Source: Oreohelix idahoensis (lineage: Eukaryota; Mollusca; Gastropoda; Stylommatophora; Oreohelicidae). From it: a stretch of DNA of 64,000 bases. The translations under genes were made by a program, and so were the position numbers. The stretch covers positions 1 through 64,000 of the forward strand of contig JAMPIV010008053.1 in the NCBI GenBank assembly GCA_024509875.1. The letters run 5' to 3'. The notes under the pieces were generated by a model. That model was not told the origin of the DNA. It saw only the letters and a program-made list of their open reading frames with translations, and ran no database searches. Positions within the stretch are counted from its first letter, which is position 1, and every line of letters begins with the position of its first letter. Shown one piece after another: positions 42,781 through 57,280 of the stretch.

Positions 42781-45080
42781 CACAGGATTGGGGATAGGGG
42801 TTTTTTATACCCGCGGCTTTTCTCTTTTGCATATAGAGGAGGTCCCGCCACCGAAACCCATACATTTAATTTTTCCTCCCTTTGGAAACTTGGTCTTTGC
42901 GGCGAAAAAACCGCGAGGTCCTATGTCCTTACTTCATGATCTTATAACTGCTGATAATATTGTCGATGACACAAAAATCCTCTTATGGAATTATATGTCA
43001 TTCGCACCCTTAGACACATACAGATGTATTTTTGGGAAGCAATTGCAAATTGGCAACTGCTTTCCTTTTCTGAATTTGTCGAAAACAAGAAGGCAAAAGG
43101 GAATTATGGCCAATAAAAAAGAGGGGATGTTTTTGCGACCAACTTTTTTGTTCCAGGTGACAAAAGCATTTTGCTCTTGCTAGCCTTGTAGGGAAAAAAT
43201 AGACTTCTTCATTTTTCTTGGAAAGGGTCCGTAAACTGAAATATAATATCAAAAAAGGGTTTTCCGTTGTTGACTATATCGTCGATATTGACGGGAAGCG
43301 TAAAACCTTCCACATCAACATGCTCACGGAATTCCATGAACGTCGTGATTATTTACAACCTGTTTTCCAGGCAACGGACGATTTTCCAGTCCAACATGGA
43401 CAGTACTCATCTCTGTCAGTAATACAGGATGAGGAAACGAGTTTCTCGGATGTAAATTTTAACCTTTTCCAATGATTTCCTCTTCACTCTAATGAATCAA
43501 TTGGAAAGAGATGTTGCAATTTCTCCAGATGAATTATCTCCAGGAGAGGATCATGGAAAACAAGTTTCCTACTCATGTTATACACAGATGAACAATTTCA
43601 GGATGTCCTTACTGACATTCCTGGTCAAACGGATGTCATTCAACATGACATTATTCTTACTGACCATAGTCCTATAAGAGTCAGACCGTATCCTATCCCG
43701 ATACATTTTCAAGCACAGGTAGAGAAAAAGAGTTGGATGAGATGATAGAGTTAAAAATTATTGGAGAACCGAGCATCACACATCAGCATATTCTTTTCGC
43801 CGATGGTTACTTATTCGTGCGAAAAAAAAGACAATAACATCATACCGTCTTTGCGTGGAATCTATCGCAAAATTGAATTCCAAGTGACTAAATTTTGATG
43901 CTCTGGAACCTATGCCCTTTACTCAGAAGAAGCATCTACCTTACGAGACTATCGGAATTTTTTCCTTCATTTCGTTTACTAAAAACACGATTTGTCTAAT
44001 GGGATAATTGGCAAAGTTCCATTATCTGGATTTCCGAACCACGCCGAAACCCGAGTCTTTGACTGCTTTCGACGGCGAGGGTGTGGTAGTTGGGGGTCTA
44101 ATTCCATAATTTAATGTATTTAATGCCTTTCGGTCTTATGAATAAACGACCCCTGCAACATTCGTTAAATTACGCAATGATTATGCGTCGTGGAAAATCC
44201 CTATTTATCTCATCGCCTTCAGATGTCATATGGCGGATATTCTTGAAATGAACATCTGTCTTTTCAGTGATACTTGGAAACAGATCTCACTATAATGGAA
44301 ATAAATTGAACTAATTTGTCTATCTTAACGCGAGCATAACCTGGACAGCGAAACCATCGAAAGCATGTAATTGGTTTTAGCGGAAATATGTTTCTTTTCT
44401 TAGGACGGACACCATGTTGGTCATGGGTTTCCTAAAAACAGAGGAGACATCAATAATACAAGTAAAGGATACCTTAACATTTCTATTACCTAAGGACTAA
44501 AAAAAGCAAGTGCGCAAGTCTCTTAGGTCTAATACAATTTTTTATGGAACGACATTCATTCCGAATCTGTCCTCCATTATGTCACCTCTTTCTTCCTTGC
44601 TAAAGAAAGGGTCTCCTAATGTAGTCCATTGGACTCAAGAATGTCAATCCTCTTTGGATAAGGTTAAAACTATGTTTTCTACTTCACCTATCCTAGTATT
44701 GGCCTTCTAAGGATAAGACCATTTATTCTTTCATAGTGACCGCTTCAAATCACGAGAATTGAGCAGCACTAATGCAAGAGTACTCCTGGGAACTCTGCAA
44801 TCCTGTGATGTATATTTCTCGAATAATAAAATGCGCAGAGAAGGAATTACTCGGTATCCCTAGACCGTGAATTATTAGGTGGGTTAGCTTAAGGAAAGCA
44901 GAACGAGTTCCGGCGTATTGCGTGTTCCTCTGAGTGAATCACCCCCAATTCCTTAAACACTGCACAAAAGATTTCCCACTCTGGCCGCGCATTTTCCATT
45001 AGTGAAAAATACTGAACCAAGGAAAGACTCCCTTAACGGCCTAATTTATAAAACCAGAGGTTTATACTTATATTTGATTT
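42780..45080 (+). pseudogene. Ty3/gypsy polymerase remains, integrase end before RT
   Basis: On the plus strand, in order and across shifting frames: PRGPMSLLHDLITADNIVDD (integrase C-terminal side, 42916-42975), FVPGDK-like sequence near 43155, VDYIVDIDGKRKTFHINMLT (integrase end, 43271-43330), DVLTDIPGQTDVIQHDI with VRPYPIP (RT start, 43600-43705), ELDEMIEL, a weak match around the YRKLN and DAEPMP blocks (43830-43915), then IPNLSSIMSPLSSLLKKGSP and ECQSSLDKVKTMFSTSPILV (RNase H boundary, 44550-44700), and LMQEYSWEL with VMYISR (RNase H, 44770-44825). Indels break almost every block. Integrase upstream of RT is the order known for Gmr1-like gypsy elements. Confidence 0.75.
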
Positions 45081-46440
45081 GATTTTGATAGGGACCTATC
45101 ACTGGAGAACCGTATATATACCCCGTAATAAAAAGATGTGAAATTGCCAGGTACCCCATGATGCCTGGGATTGTGAAAAGGTTTTTTTTGTTTTTTGTGA
45201 GCTAAATGGAGTGGGTCCAGAAAGTTGATTTTGAATGGAAAGAAGTTAGAGTTGGATATTTTGTCACTATAAGATGCCCCAATGATGATTAGGGTGAATA
45301 GGTTATAGGTGGGTGACCCCTAAGTTTGGTTTTTTGGTGTAGTTGTTTCTTTTGTCGGACTTTCGAAATATTGTGGTTTGTTTTTTTATTTTGGTGATAT
45401 TGATGGTTGGTCTGAATGCTGAGATTTGGTACACACTACTGGTTGCGGTTCATGATGTTTATTCACGCTGGATAAGTGTCAAATTTTTGTTTTGTAGTGT
45501 GTCTAGGGGGGAAGAGTGTGATGTGGATGAAGATATGGGTATGATGAAGTGAAATATCCTATAGAAAATGAAATTTATGTATAAAACTGATGGTAATTGA
45601 AAAAATGAGGGACCCAAGCTATGACCATACTGTAGTCCACTAGACGGTAATATGAGATGAATCACCCTCTCCCAGTAAGATAATTATTGAACTTAGAAAA
45701 AAGCCCCCTGATTCACTCCTTAAACATTCCATGGAAAAGTAATAAATTCCTGTGCACAGATTGGGTTTCCAATATATGGAAGGTGAGAGGGTGTGGATTG
45801 GACATGGGTCGCCCCAATTGGGTTTTTTTTGGGTGGCGTTGGTTGAGGTTGGATTGTTATGTTGCTCCCTAGAATGTTTAAAAGTTATTTAAGGCAATTA
45901 GATTATTTTAGGATTATTAAAGTTTTTCTTGGGATCCTTGTTGGCGTAGGGGTTGTCCGAAAAGTGCTCAATAGTGGAACGCCGTATTTCTCCCAATGTA
46001 ACCATTCGCATATTCTGCCGTTAATCTGCACTACGCTTATCCAACCTCTATCTTCCTATGTTTCTGCGTCCGTCACCCCGACTTTTCCCATATTGTTCCG
46101 CCATACTATCATTGCCTCAAATCTACAATCTGACATCTCCACTACACTAGATCTCCTCTTACTGCTGTGACCTTATTGTTACATTAGAATCTTCATTACC
46201 TCTCATGTTGCGTACAGACCAATTATACTAATTCTTCTCAAGACTCAGCTGCCACCGCCTTATGGTTTTATTACTCTTAATATGCTATGCCTCGACCTCT
46301 CATTGAGGACTTTCCTCAATCCCCTCTCAGTATCTAATTACTCATCATCTCTATTAACTGTGGGATGGGTCAGGGTGCCTCCTGTGGCCTGGAAGCTAGT
46401 TCTCTCTTACTCTATCGTCTCTCTACTTTGGTGGGAGTAG
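45081..46440. other. Degraded sequence after the gypsy remains
   Basis: A short frame at 45343-45552 contains LLVAVHDVYSRWISVK, which resembles the central strand of a gypsy integrase core (normally LLVVVDAYSRW). If real, a second integrase lies downstream of RNase H. The rest is unreadable. At 45990-46440 composition turns to C/T-rich. Confidence 0.35.
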
Positions 46441-47420
46441 TATTGAAAATTTTAAAAAATTGGGAAAAAAATATAAATTAAAATATCATAATAAAAATAA
46501 ATATAACGTATTAGGAAATGGGGGGGAATATAAAAAAAAAATAAAAAACACCATGAAAAGTGGGGGGGGGTATTTAGTATATTAATTGGTATGATGGTGG
46601 GTTTGGGGGGTGTTGGGGGTGGGGGGGTTGTGGGTTGGTGAAGTTGGGTTGGGGGGGTTGGTGTGTTGTGGAGTGGTGGTGGAGGGTCTGGGGGGGGTGG
46701 TGGTGGGGGGTGGTGGGGTTTGGGTTGGTTGTGTGGAGTTTGGGTGTTTGGGTATTTTGGGGGTTAGTGGGAGATGGGTAGGTTGTTGCTAATGGTGGGA
46801 GAGATTATGGGTGGGTTTTGTAGAGAATGGGGGGGGGACAATGTCCATGATGAGATGTGAGGGACAGCTCTAGGGGGATGATGTAATCGTACGAAATGTC
46901 GAGTACACCTTATATGACACATATGTGCTATTGTATCGCTATGGGGGGAGTTTGGGGATCCGCCAAAACTGAAAATTGAGGATACGTACAGTAATGTTAT
47001 TTTTACGTGGAATAGACCGGGGGTTGACTGTAGAGCTGTAGATTATAATACTGGGGTAGGAGATAAGTAGGGGATCAAGCGACATGAGAAAATGACTTGG
47101 GATACTAGGGAGGGTGGACCTATCGTCCGTAGGGGAGGGTGGTATGATGATGATGCGAGGTGGAACTCATGGAATGGCTGGGGGGGATGAAACAATAGTG
47201 TGTAGGGATCATCTGGAGTAAGAATATTAAAATGCAGGTGTTGGAGTGATGGGGGGGGGGGGGTTTATAGGTATGGTACGGTACTGTCGGCAAGTTTGTA
47301 TCAGAGTGATTGGTGTTTATTATTAGACAGGGTGTTATGGTTGCGGTTTAGGTTTTGTTCCATGATAATTGTATGAGGGTAGGTTTAGTGCTGGTACATA
47401 TTAAAATTAGCTTAAGATAC
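46441..47420. other. G/T-rich, C-poor block with G runs
   Basis: About 1 kb in which G runs of 5-13 recur (46564, 46600-46720, 47255-47268) and C is rare, directly after a C/T-rich block. No coding sequence. It may be low-quality sequence; as written it would form many G-quadruplexes. Confidence 0.6.
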
Positions 47421-50202
47421 TTATAAAGGAAAAAAAAGTAGTGATCTAACAATTCATCTTCCCGTTCGGTGAGGTTAGTTAAGTCCGTCACCAACTTCGA
47501 GTTGAGACCTCAGTGCGTGTCATTAGGTTCAGACACTGAGCGCTTTAAAACGTAATGTATTACGCATTGATTTCCCATGACCTGCTACCCAGTGTGAGTT
47601 GAATCGATCTGTCACTAGGTACAATGAATGTATCAATCCACTCCGATTTCAAATTGCGTAAAGAGGGTTTTGTTCGTACAATCCCGATGTATCCATGGCT
47701 GCATCCTTATTCGCCTCCAAATTCGTCCGTGACTTTTTCAGCTTCATGCGTGCCCTCCGGGGGCTATTGACCAATTCCTATAGGCAGATATCAAGTATGT
47801 CAATGTGAGTATATAAAACTGAGATTTTTATTAAACATTTTTTTTTTTTTTTTTCAAGAAGAGTGCTTTTCATACTGAATCTTCTACCGGACCCAATACC
47901 ATAAGGGTCGCCTATCCTTCCACCGGACAATCAAATCTAGTGAACATAGAGCAATTCATCGATCAATCAACAGATTCCATTGTTTCCAGACTTATTCTTA
48001 AGCACTGTATTGTTAAAATAATATAAGGTTAACACATTACTCTGACACTGTGGAGATAATAGGGCAGTCTGATGGGTTGCCTCTCGGTTTTGGATGGATA
48101 CGATAGATTGATTGCGAAGCATGATTGGGTCATCATTATGAGAACACCAATGAGGCCTCTTCTCTTCACAACATGTCCTTAAATGGGCATACCTATTTGT
48201 TAGACAGACCACCCCAACGAACTTTAGCAAGATCTTTCTCCGCAACAGTTTGAGGGCTGAAAGGTCGGCCAAACTAGTGGATATGTTGAGTCCTGGGGAT
48301 AGATCAGTAAAGAATATTGTTAACGAACATAGACTATTGAGATGCGATCCCTTCTTCACCAATGTGAGTTGAACAGCCATCAACAACTATTGAAATCGAG
48401 AATCCTTCTCAAAGTATGACCTCAGTTTAACTACAACTTTCCCTAAGAAGATCCTTACCTACACTCTTGCTATACCAAATCAACAACTGGGGTTAGTATT
48501 CTAGAATACTGCTCTCACTCGTACCATATGTGGTACACAACATGACTAATAGAATTATGAAACTACTTACCTTGCATTTTGATGTGTATCGTGATAGGAA
48601 TCATTTATATATCGTTGCAATTAAATTTATTGTATAGTCTAAGAATTTGTTTGTTATTTTGCTAGTAAAAGAGCACTCAAAACAAATGTCTAAAGTGAGG
48701 TCAAGACCCAGATAAACACGCTATAGTTAGGGGCCTTTTGCGAGGTTTTTGACTTTAGTCAATACTGAATATTGACCCTGGAATGTAGCTTGCCTGGTGT
48801 GGGAAGCTAAGGTCGACAATGACTTGTCCCTTGGAATTTTATTTACACAAACGGGATCCTAATTAGGGATACAGAACAGCATACGAAGGTAAAGACCACC
48901 GGAGATACTTTTATTTAAGGCAGCAAAATCCATAAGCTTGGATAAAACCAACATCTTCTTCTGTCAGGCCTACGTCGCGCTAATTTAAATTCGCAAGAAA
49001 TATAATTATTCGCATAACTCACGATTCGAGAGAGTCACTTACTGTGTTCTAGGTACAACACTTGTTCATAATAATAACGCCTGTCACCAACCATTTCAAT
49101 CACTAATGCGTCTTTTATAGACCCCTAGACGGGTTACGGGCTTGAGATGTAGGATGTGAGGGATAGCCCCGATTATCACAAGTAAACTGTCACAAACTCC
49201 AAACGATTTCGCTTCTATACATCTGACTTGGAGCCGAAGTCCACTTTATAGGTTTATAAAGTTCTAGCATTTTTTCCGTATTAATGTTAATAGTTCATTA
49301 GTAAACTAAACAAATGGCTCTTTTTTGATTAAGTTAATCTGCCTTATTCTGTCTCCCTCATGGTCTATCTGTTTGGACCCTGCAAGTATTTAAAAACAAA
49401 AAACTGTTTTAAAAGTGGTTAATACAGGTTCCCAAATTGACTGTTACATCTATTAATACGATGGGACTGTTTTCTCAGCGCCCAATGTAAAAGCCTAGGG
49501 TTTAGATTACGGATACTCGTGAGGGATAGGATAGTGAGCTGTAAGAGTCCATCAGTAATTTATCCAGTGTGTATGAGTCGAGACTAAAAAACTTACAATA
49601 TTAGTCATTAGACCCAATCATCTACTCTCATTATTCTAACCTGGGTGTTGTCGCGATGAAACCCTATCATAACCAAATCTACTATACTAGTTCCAACACT
49701 AGCCCTTAACCCTGCAAATGGAGACCCCCTTATAGAGTGTAACTGACTGTTTTTCACATAGTGATACAGCTGTTATTCTTATTCCATGTCAATCCTCCAA
49801 TAAAACGGTTTTTGTCTGAAAGGAATTGTCTGTCAATTTTACAAGGAGCAAGTAATCTGCAACTTGTCATTGTTCTTACAAATAGTCAAAAAGCGCAATC
49901 ACAACTTATATTACGAAGAGGAAATCGATAAAGAGAAGCTATTTAATTGTGGCACTAAATAGCAGACTTTAGATCTGGTTAACTCTACAAACTGAATGGG
50001 AATGAAAAAGCTGATCACGTATGTTAATTAGATCTGATTATCCTCAGTTGCGGTAAATATGAGCATGCATTTCAACGATATGACTTCATTTGAATATAGG
50101 AGTTCTGCGTTTCAAAGTTAAACGAGTATTGAATGGTATTGCCGGATGCATGAGATAGTATAGCTCTCGGTGTTAGTCACAGAATAAAAAACTTACGTAG
50201 TG

Positions 50203-50890
50203 GGGCCAGAAAATAGATTAATTTTGCGTTATTATTTTTATGGCGCTGAATTCAGTATTGTATTTACATAATATTACTTTACAAAGTAGAATCAAATTCC
50301 TATACATTGTATTATTTTTGGATGGGTAGGCAAAATAGACTATAGGGTCTTGTTATATGCCTAACTCTAAAGAGCGGAAGTAGGAGTTTCTTTAACAATT
50401 AGACTAAGTAACCGATGAAGAGTGCTTTATTATAGGTACCGTTTTACAATGGCATTCTTTGAATCGAGCGAATGGTGTCCTCAGGGGATTTCGCTGGCGA
50501 CCTCATTATCTTCAGTAAGTAAATGATTTTAGTGGAATGGTTCGTTTTCTTGCTGTAGGATAGATTGTGTCTCTACTGAGAGTTACTTGCACGATAGTGA
50601 GACTCTCGCATAAGTACGGTACCGATGTTTGATTCGGATGGAGGCTCCCAGGTAATGACAGTCCCTTGTATTTCGTCATGATGATACCGTTCAGACCTTC
50701 GGTTAGGTAGTAACCTAGCTAGGATAATTTTTCGTGAAATTCGCAATACTGCGTCGAACTTCCTTACCCTCCCTAGGGGTCAGTTTGTTTATGTAAATCG
50801 ACGCGGATTACCAAAATGTCTATGGACAGTGGCTTTCCATACGAGTAAGTTATGTCTACCCGTGAAGTAAACTGGGAATACTGTAGAACT
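50203..50890. repeat. Diverged repeat, copy 2 (partner at 35.1 kb)
   Basis: See 35083-35640. This copy is longer by roughly 130 bp, spread over many small indels. Confidence 0.5.
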
Positions 50891-53800
50891 GATGGAGAAA
50901 ACAACGAAATAAAAAAAATATTTTCAATAAACATTGTCACAAATTAAACTTTGGTACTTAATCTATACTCCACGGCATCCTAGTGGAGTGAGTGTCATAA
51001 CGTACGGGATAAGCGGCTCCTACAATTTGCACCAATATCCAGCAGAAGGATCATTGCCAATTGCGTTGGAATTAACATTGTCCTGAAGATCATCCTAATA
51101 TGATTTCTTTTTGAAGGATCACTGTACCAAAGAACTGGGGATTCTCCTAGTATCTTATGTATAACGGACAGAGTGTCAAGAAGATCTCAAATTTGATAGG
51201 AGAAAGAACCTTTTATCGTTGCCCATGGCTGTTTCGATATAATAGAGAGCCAATAATTAACTGCAGTCCATTGACCATAATGTGCTATGACATTTAGTGT
51301 TGACCCTTACCTCCATCACGCCTTCGACTGACAGTTTGCACTAATGTCATAGAATAGGCGTGGGATGTTGCAGGCGCCATATTATGATTATCCCATGACA
51401 TTGAAGCTATTTGACATGTAAGCTAGGGCCCGGTGGGGGGAGGTTAGTGATTAGGGGAAGTATGGGGATGTCATGACCATGTGATCTTACTCTATGTGAT
51501 GGCCTGCAAATTTGATGTCTGTACAAACCTGTACCCCTATGGGAATTTTACTCGTTATGGTCCCAGTGTGGTTTGCGTACATAAATTATAACTTGTGTAA
51601 AAGGACAAAGATTCACAGCAGATCTTGGCATTGGTGCCTTGAGTAGATCACACATGTGACCTATGTAGTGATTTAGATTGGTCAGGATGAACGAGGTAGA
51701 CATCAGTGTACATGGCCATTCGCGGGGGTTACAGAATAGGCAACACTCTAAAAACAGCTGTACTGCTCATATATTTTACAACTTGTCCGATTCCTGCGGT
51801 GTGGGCGGGTGTAGTTTGAAGATTGACCAAGGTTTAGAGGCGCATGCCATTCCCCTGGAGCCTTAGAGGGAAAACTACTGTGTTTACAGCTGCCTTTTGC
51901 CTTCGCCTAAATCTCAGGACTGAGGTTAAGGAGAGTTACCCACTTTAAAACAGCTGTTTAGGGAACTGGGAGCATGGCCTGATCTCCAACAACTCTGTAG
52001 CACTACAAAGTTCATTATACAGTTAGGTGGCACCACAAACAACATGCTACAGTGAGTTGTGGGGGAGTATGGAGCTTTACAGAAGAAAGAGGACACATGG
52101 ATACGATGCTAGTGGTAACCATTACACCACAGCTTCTATAGAATGGGCAACATGTGAACAGATTGGGACTTACAGATTGGATTTTACGCAGTTCAAGTCT
52201 TCATATGTTTGTCTTTAATAAATTAAATGATGCTACATGGGGAACACTATAATGCCTTCATCAATTTTCCAACAGTGGAATCACTGTCTACATTGTCAAA
52301 TACTTTTCTGTAAATCCACAAATCCGATGTATCTATGTGATGTGAAAATAATCCATTCCCACAAATATTGTTCAAAGCTCTTATTCTCATATAAGAGTGG
52401 CTGATCTGGTCTGTACAATGAATTGCTTTTTTGGGGTTGGGAGTGGTCGAAAACTGCTTGTTCACATGCTTCTGGGTCAGTTTTCATTTGTCTAATGGGA
52501 CTCTTTTAATCTCTCAAGGTAAATATCCTGTTTAATACTTTTTACTAGCACTTGATAAGTAACAATATCGCTCTGTTATATGTTGGAGGCACGCTATCGA
52601 ATAAAATAAACCCTTTAACAAAGGTCAACTTAACACACCCAAGAAACCCATTTTTCCTTGGTCCATTAGTTCTGGTATCTTCAACCTTAACCCACAACCC
52701 ATAACCCTACCGTACACACTTATTTAACAATGACACTGTAGACAGCCGGTAGACGAAGAGTGAGCAGAACCAAAATTAATAGCCAGGAGTAAACATATAT
52801 GACACTGCGTCCTATACATAACTGCAGGGGAAATGTATCCGTCCTGCAACAGCTACCATTTTACACATACCAGTATCTTGTTATCAATCTATCATCACAA
52901 CATATCCCTCGACTTAACTTACGTAGTATAGAAAAGAAAAGATCAGAAATATGCTTGAAAGGCGTCGTTGAAGATAGCAGAGGCCTTGGGTAAAATGTCT
53001 ATCAACAGCCCCAGATCAAATTACGCTGGTGATCATCTCCACTAAACTAATAAAATTAACTGCAAGAAAGAATGGCTGTAAAGTCAGCAAGAGCGCTACC
53101 AAGTACATTTATCCATGGCTTTACCGCTTATGGATTTACTGAGTGCATGGCCAAATAACTAACACCATACAAAATCACAGCTCTCCAAACCCTCATGAGA
53201 AAGTGCGGTTTCTGAATAAAGTGGCAATGAAGTGAGCAGAAGTGACATTGTCCTGCAATAAGACGGAACATGCGTATAGGTCTCAAAACCCAGGGTCACA
53301 AGTTGGAAGCATGAAGAAATGAATCCAAAATAAACCAACAATACTAATAGTAATTTGGTGCTAACTTAGATCTAGAGGATCGATTTACCGTCCGAAGACG
53401 ATCCAGAGTATTTGCTGTGAGGGTTAAATACAACATTTAGCAGACAATCTCTGGTTTGCAGAGTCAGACATTGAGACAATACAAATAGATCCCTGAAATA
53501 AAGTCTTAAGACTAAGACAACACAATCTTAGATGAGGACTGAGCACAACCGATATGATAGGTTAATAAATGTGTTTGAATCTTGTGGACTGGAGTGAATT
53601 ATAAGCTATTCAGGAGTAAAGAGAGTCCGTAATAAAATCCTCCCTTCTTGTCGTAATTACGCCTAATACATTTGAACTTAATTAGTTTCAAAGACTATAT
53701 CTACTATTCACTCGTCGCACTCCTACATCGTAACGGTGACTGCGACATGGACAAGTCTCTCAATAATTTATTTCACTTGGAGTACCCAGTACCTTCCCGA

Positions 53801-56800
53801 CTTATCATCCCAATACTTCTATCCCCCCGACTTACATTACCCTCTCGTTACCCTCTACCCCGACCCATTCTTGCATCTTACCTATCAACCCATAGGACAC
53901 ATGAAATGATTTGGGGGCATCACAAGTATAACAAGCCTCCCGCTCTCAAGATCAAAATTTAACTTCGTTTACGCACGTAAACAAATTACACTATGTTGCC
54001 TCCTCCGCGCACGAACCTCACATCCGGTGTTCGACAACATTTATTCTGCTCCCTATCCGCACCACCAACCACTCTCCATTGATTTATGTGAGATTTCAAG
54101 TACACAGTAGAAACAGCAGTGTGCCTTTTATTTTTAAACCCTTCGAAAGGGGCTTCCATAACAATTCTCAAAACTTAGACGTCCGAAAGAACTTCCCCCT
54201 CCATCATCACGAATTATACTCTAAACAATAACAACACGTCCACTAACCAAAACGAGTCAGCCCAATCACCCATCTGGCCTGAAACCCATGAAATGATACT
54301 GTACTAAGGAGCAATAACCAGCACTAGATCGTACTTCTTGAATTCTACACCTAGCTGTTACATTTCCACTTACTGAGACAGCAGACACTAGACTGTATCA
54401 AATAGAACCAACCTTAATAAACCCTATCCACCCCGCAGTTACTTTCAAGCTCTCCTTTCCTCACACAACATTTATCTGAGGTCCAAATTCCCTCTAAATG
54501 TCCATTCTTTGTATCATGCACGAACGTTTAGTAGTTTATACTTTTCACTTGGGGTTGAGCAGTTGTTATGAACTTAGATCACAGTCGGTTAGAGAATGAG
54601 TAACCCTCTATTGTAGGAGGGTAAATGGTGTTAGAAGGCATGTAATATATTTTTATTTGACTCTTCTCTATCTACTAGCGTTTTCTTTGACGAAATGTCC
54701 GTGTTGAGATAGAAAGTAATTAGTAACTAATCCATGTAAAAACGGAAAGAAAAACTCTAAATACCGTACGAAAATAAATATCAATTGAACAAATATGAGG
54801 TGTAAAGATGATAACTCGCACAAGTTTAACAAAGAAGAATAAGTTGCTTTTGGTGCTAAAAATACACGTGGTGACCAAATCAGTTGTGGTTGTATCTAGG
54901 AAGCTTGAACAACGCAATTTACATTTGCAGAATTAGTGGAAAAGGTTATATCCAAATCTTTACCAAATTAATGAACTAGGTAGCCGTTCAAGAATGAGAA
55001 TAACCAATGAACAGACACTCTTAATTAACGTAAATGGTGAAGACAATGATTATTGACATAATATGGTTTATACTATGTCTTAGAAAGTGTGTGATATGGA
55101 ACAGATCAGTGGCTGAGCTATAACTAGCAGGGAGGTAAAAAAGATTTTTAGATACAGGCACTAATGTAGGTGGCAGCAGTCCAAACTCTATAAATGCATT
55201 CATGTCAAGCGGCCATTACCGGGATGGTCGGGGTATTATAATCACACGAATTAATAAATTTAAGCATTATATTAAGGATGTGTGGATGAGTCGGTTTTAA
55301 TATATTCTGACACCAGAAGCACGGGGAGATGCACTTTTAAAACTATGTACCGTCAGTTGATTTAGAGTGCTGGTTAAAATAAAACGAACTGTAAGATTGA
55401 AAATTGTGGGAGAAAAACTACTTTATCTCCAATGGTAAAAATGGGTTTTATTGGATTATAAGTTCTGCCTTTCGCAGGAAACTAAACAAGCCCGACAGGT
55501 TGCCCAGATGCGTGCAAAGATGGGGGTCCCGTTAAAACTGAGTCAGTGTTTCCGGCTGCGAAACATTCGAGACTAGTTATCCTCGACACTAAGGGCTTCT
55601 TATCTTAAGTGAACAATCAAATACAAAAGTCAATCTATATTGCACCCCATATCTTTTCTGACTTATTATCTTTTGGGTTTGAGATAGGTTTGTTCCGAGA
55701 TTGATATTGATTGCCAAGGCATTTTTTGTTGTCCTTAAAGATCTTTCCCCCATCTTTTTCTCCCGACAGATAATTAAAATGATCCATTCACGTGTAAATC
55801 CGGGATAAGATGGTTAGTAGACAAAAGGTTGTCTCCTTCCATTACCATAGTTTTTTGACATACTGCTTGCCTAATAGTCTTCCTGATATTCTCTTATACA
55901 ATAATCTTTCCCAAAGGGCTTGTTGGAGCAACTGCTACTTGGAATTTGTATTAAGTAAGTACTGTGGACCGGTTAGGAGGTTGAGTATAATAATACGTGC
56001 AAATGTGTCTCGTTTTCTCCTTTTTGATTGTTCTTAAATCTGTTTCCCTGACATCTAGCACTGTTTGTCTAAGTAATTTTGCATTTGTTGCATATCTCAT
56101 TTGAGTATTACATGTTTTAATCTAATGGTAATAGCTTTGGTCTAATCCAAGACATATGGTGATGCTGATGCCTCTAACATTGTAATCGATTAGCTCCTAT
56201 GATAGATCATAACCTTTTTAACATCACTGGCAATGAGATCTATATAACTATCTTTAGTGATTGCTTTCTATATATGCCATATATGATACACATTAGCTGA
56301 TCATGATTTTAACCTTCGTTCTAATTGTCTGGTGAGTAACTAATGTTTGCATGCCCCGTCTTGTGTGTAAATTCTTCTCGATATGTCTGTGAAAAGAACA
56401 GAATCTGTCCATCCTATAGGAGCAAGGGGTTACTAGATTTGACGTTATGAAGCACTTAAGTAAGATTGACGAATAAGATTTTTATACTTCTACACCACAT
56501 TGTTCTATACATACTCATCTACAATTCCTTATGAAGTTCAGACTCCTATTCTGTTTATATTATTCTTGAGGCCATGTGACCTTTCTATTCAAATCTCGGT
56601 TTAGTTTGACTGTTACCATTATCATTTCTACATATCCCTGCCTCGTCTAGGGTGATCCGTGTGTAGTCAACAACAGCAACATAACATAGAACTATGTGAT
56701 GCTGCATCTTTTTTCTTTTTTACAATCTTTATTTCAGCATAAATTTCCTGTAGTTTAACGTATAAAAATCTTTGGGCTGTCTTTTCACATAAAAGTAGTG

Positions 56801-57280
56801 TACGTCTACACGACTATCTCTTTTGTCATTACTAGCTTGTGGAACAATGCTAGTCCACATAACATTGGAATGGAAACATTCATACATTCCCATAAGTTTT
56901 CTTTTTAGCTGAGTTTTGGTGTTAAAGGGAGCTGTTATTTATTCTGGGTCCAACAGCTTCCCCATTATCAAGGTGAGGTTCAAGATATCTGGTGCTCTAT
57001 AACATTTTAAGATTAACATAATACTAAAACGCGCCTTACACTAATGTTTGGTGAACATTGTCTTCTTCATTGAATCAGCAACAGGATCCTGAATAGGACA
57101 AGACATAATCCCCAATTTCACCTTTGATAACTAGATGTTTTCTATTCTGTACTATCTATGTTGTTCTCACAAGACATTCGCCGTGAATAGGAGTATAAAC
57201 CTATCGATTTATCTCTTATATTTCCCCTCATATTCTCTTTTTTGCTTAAGCCTAACTCTTACTAAAATGTACATAATAGG

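Noticed and set aside
46610..46792. 60-codon Gly/Val-rich frame
   Set aside because: It lies wholly in the G/T-rich C-poor block, where any frame gives Gly/Val/Trp.
47967..48386. 139-codon minus-strand frame
   Set aside because: It lies in degraded sequence with no domain and no support from splice sites or a second copy.
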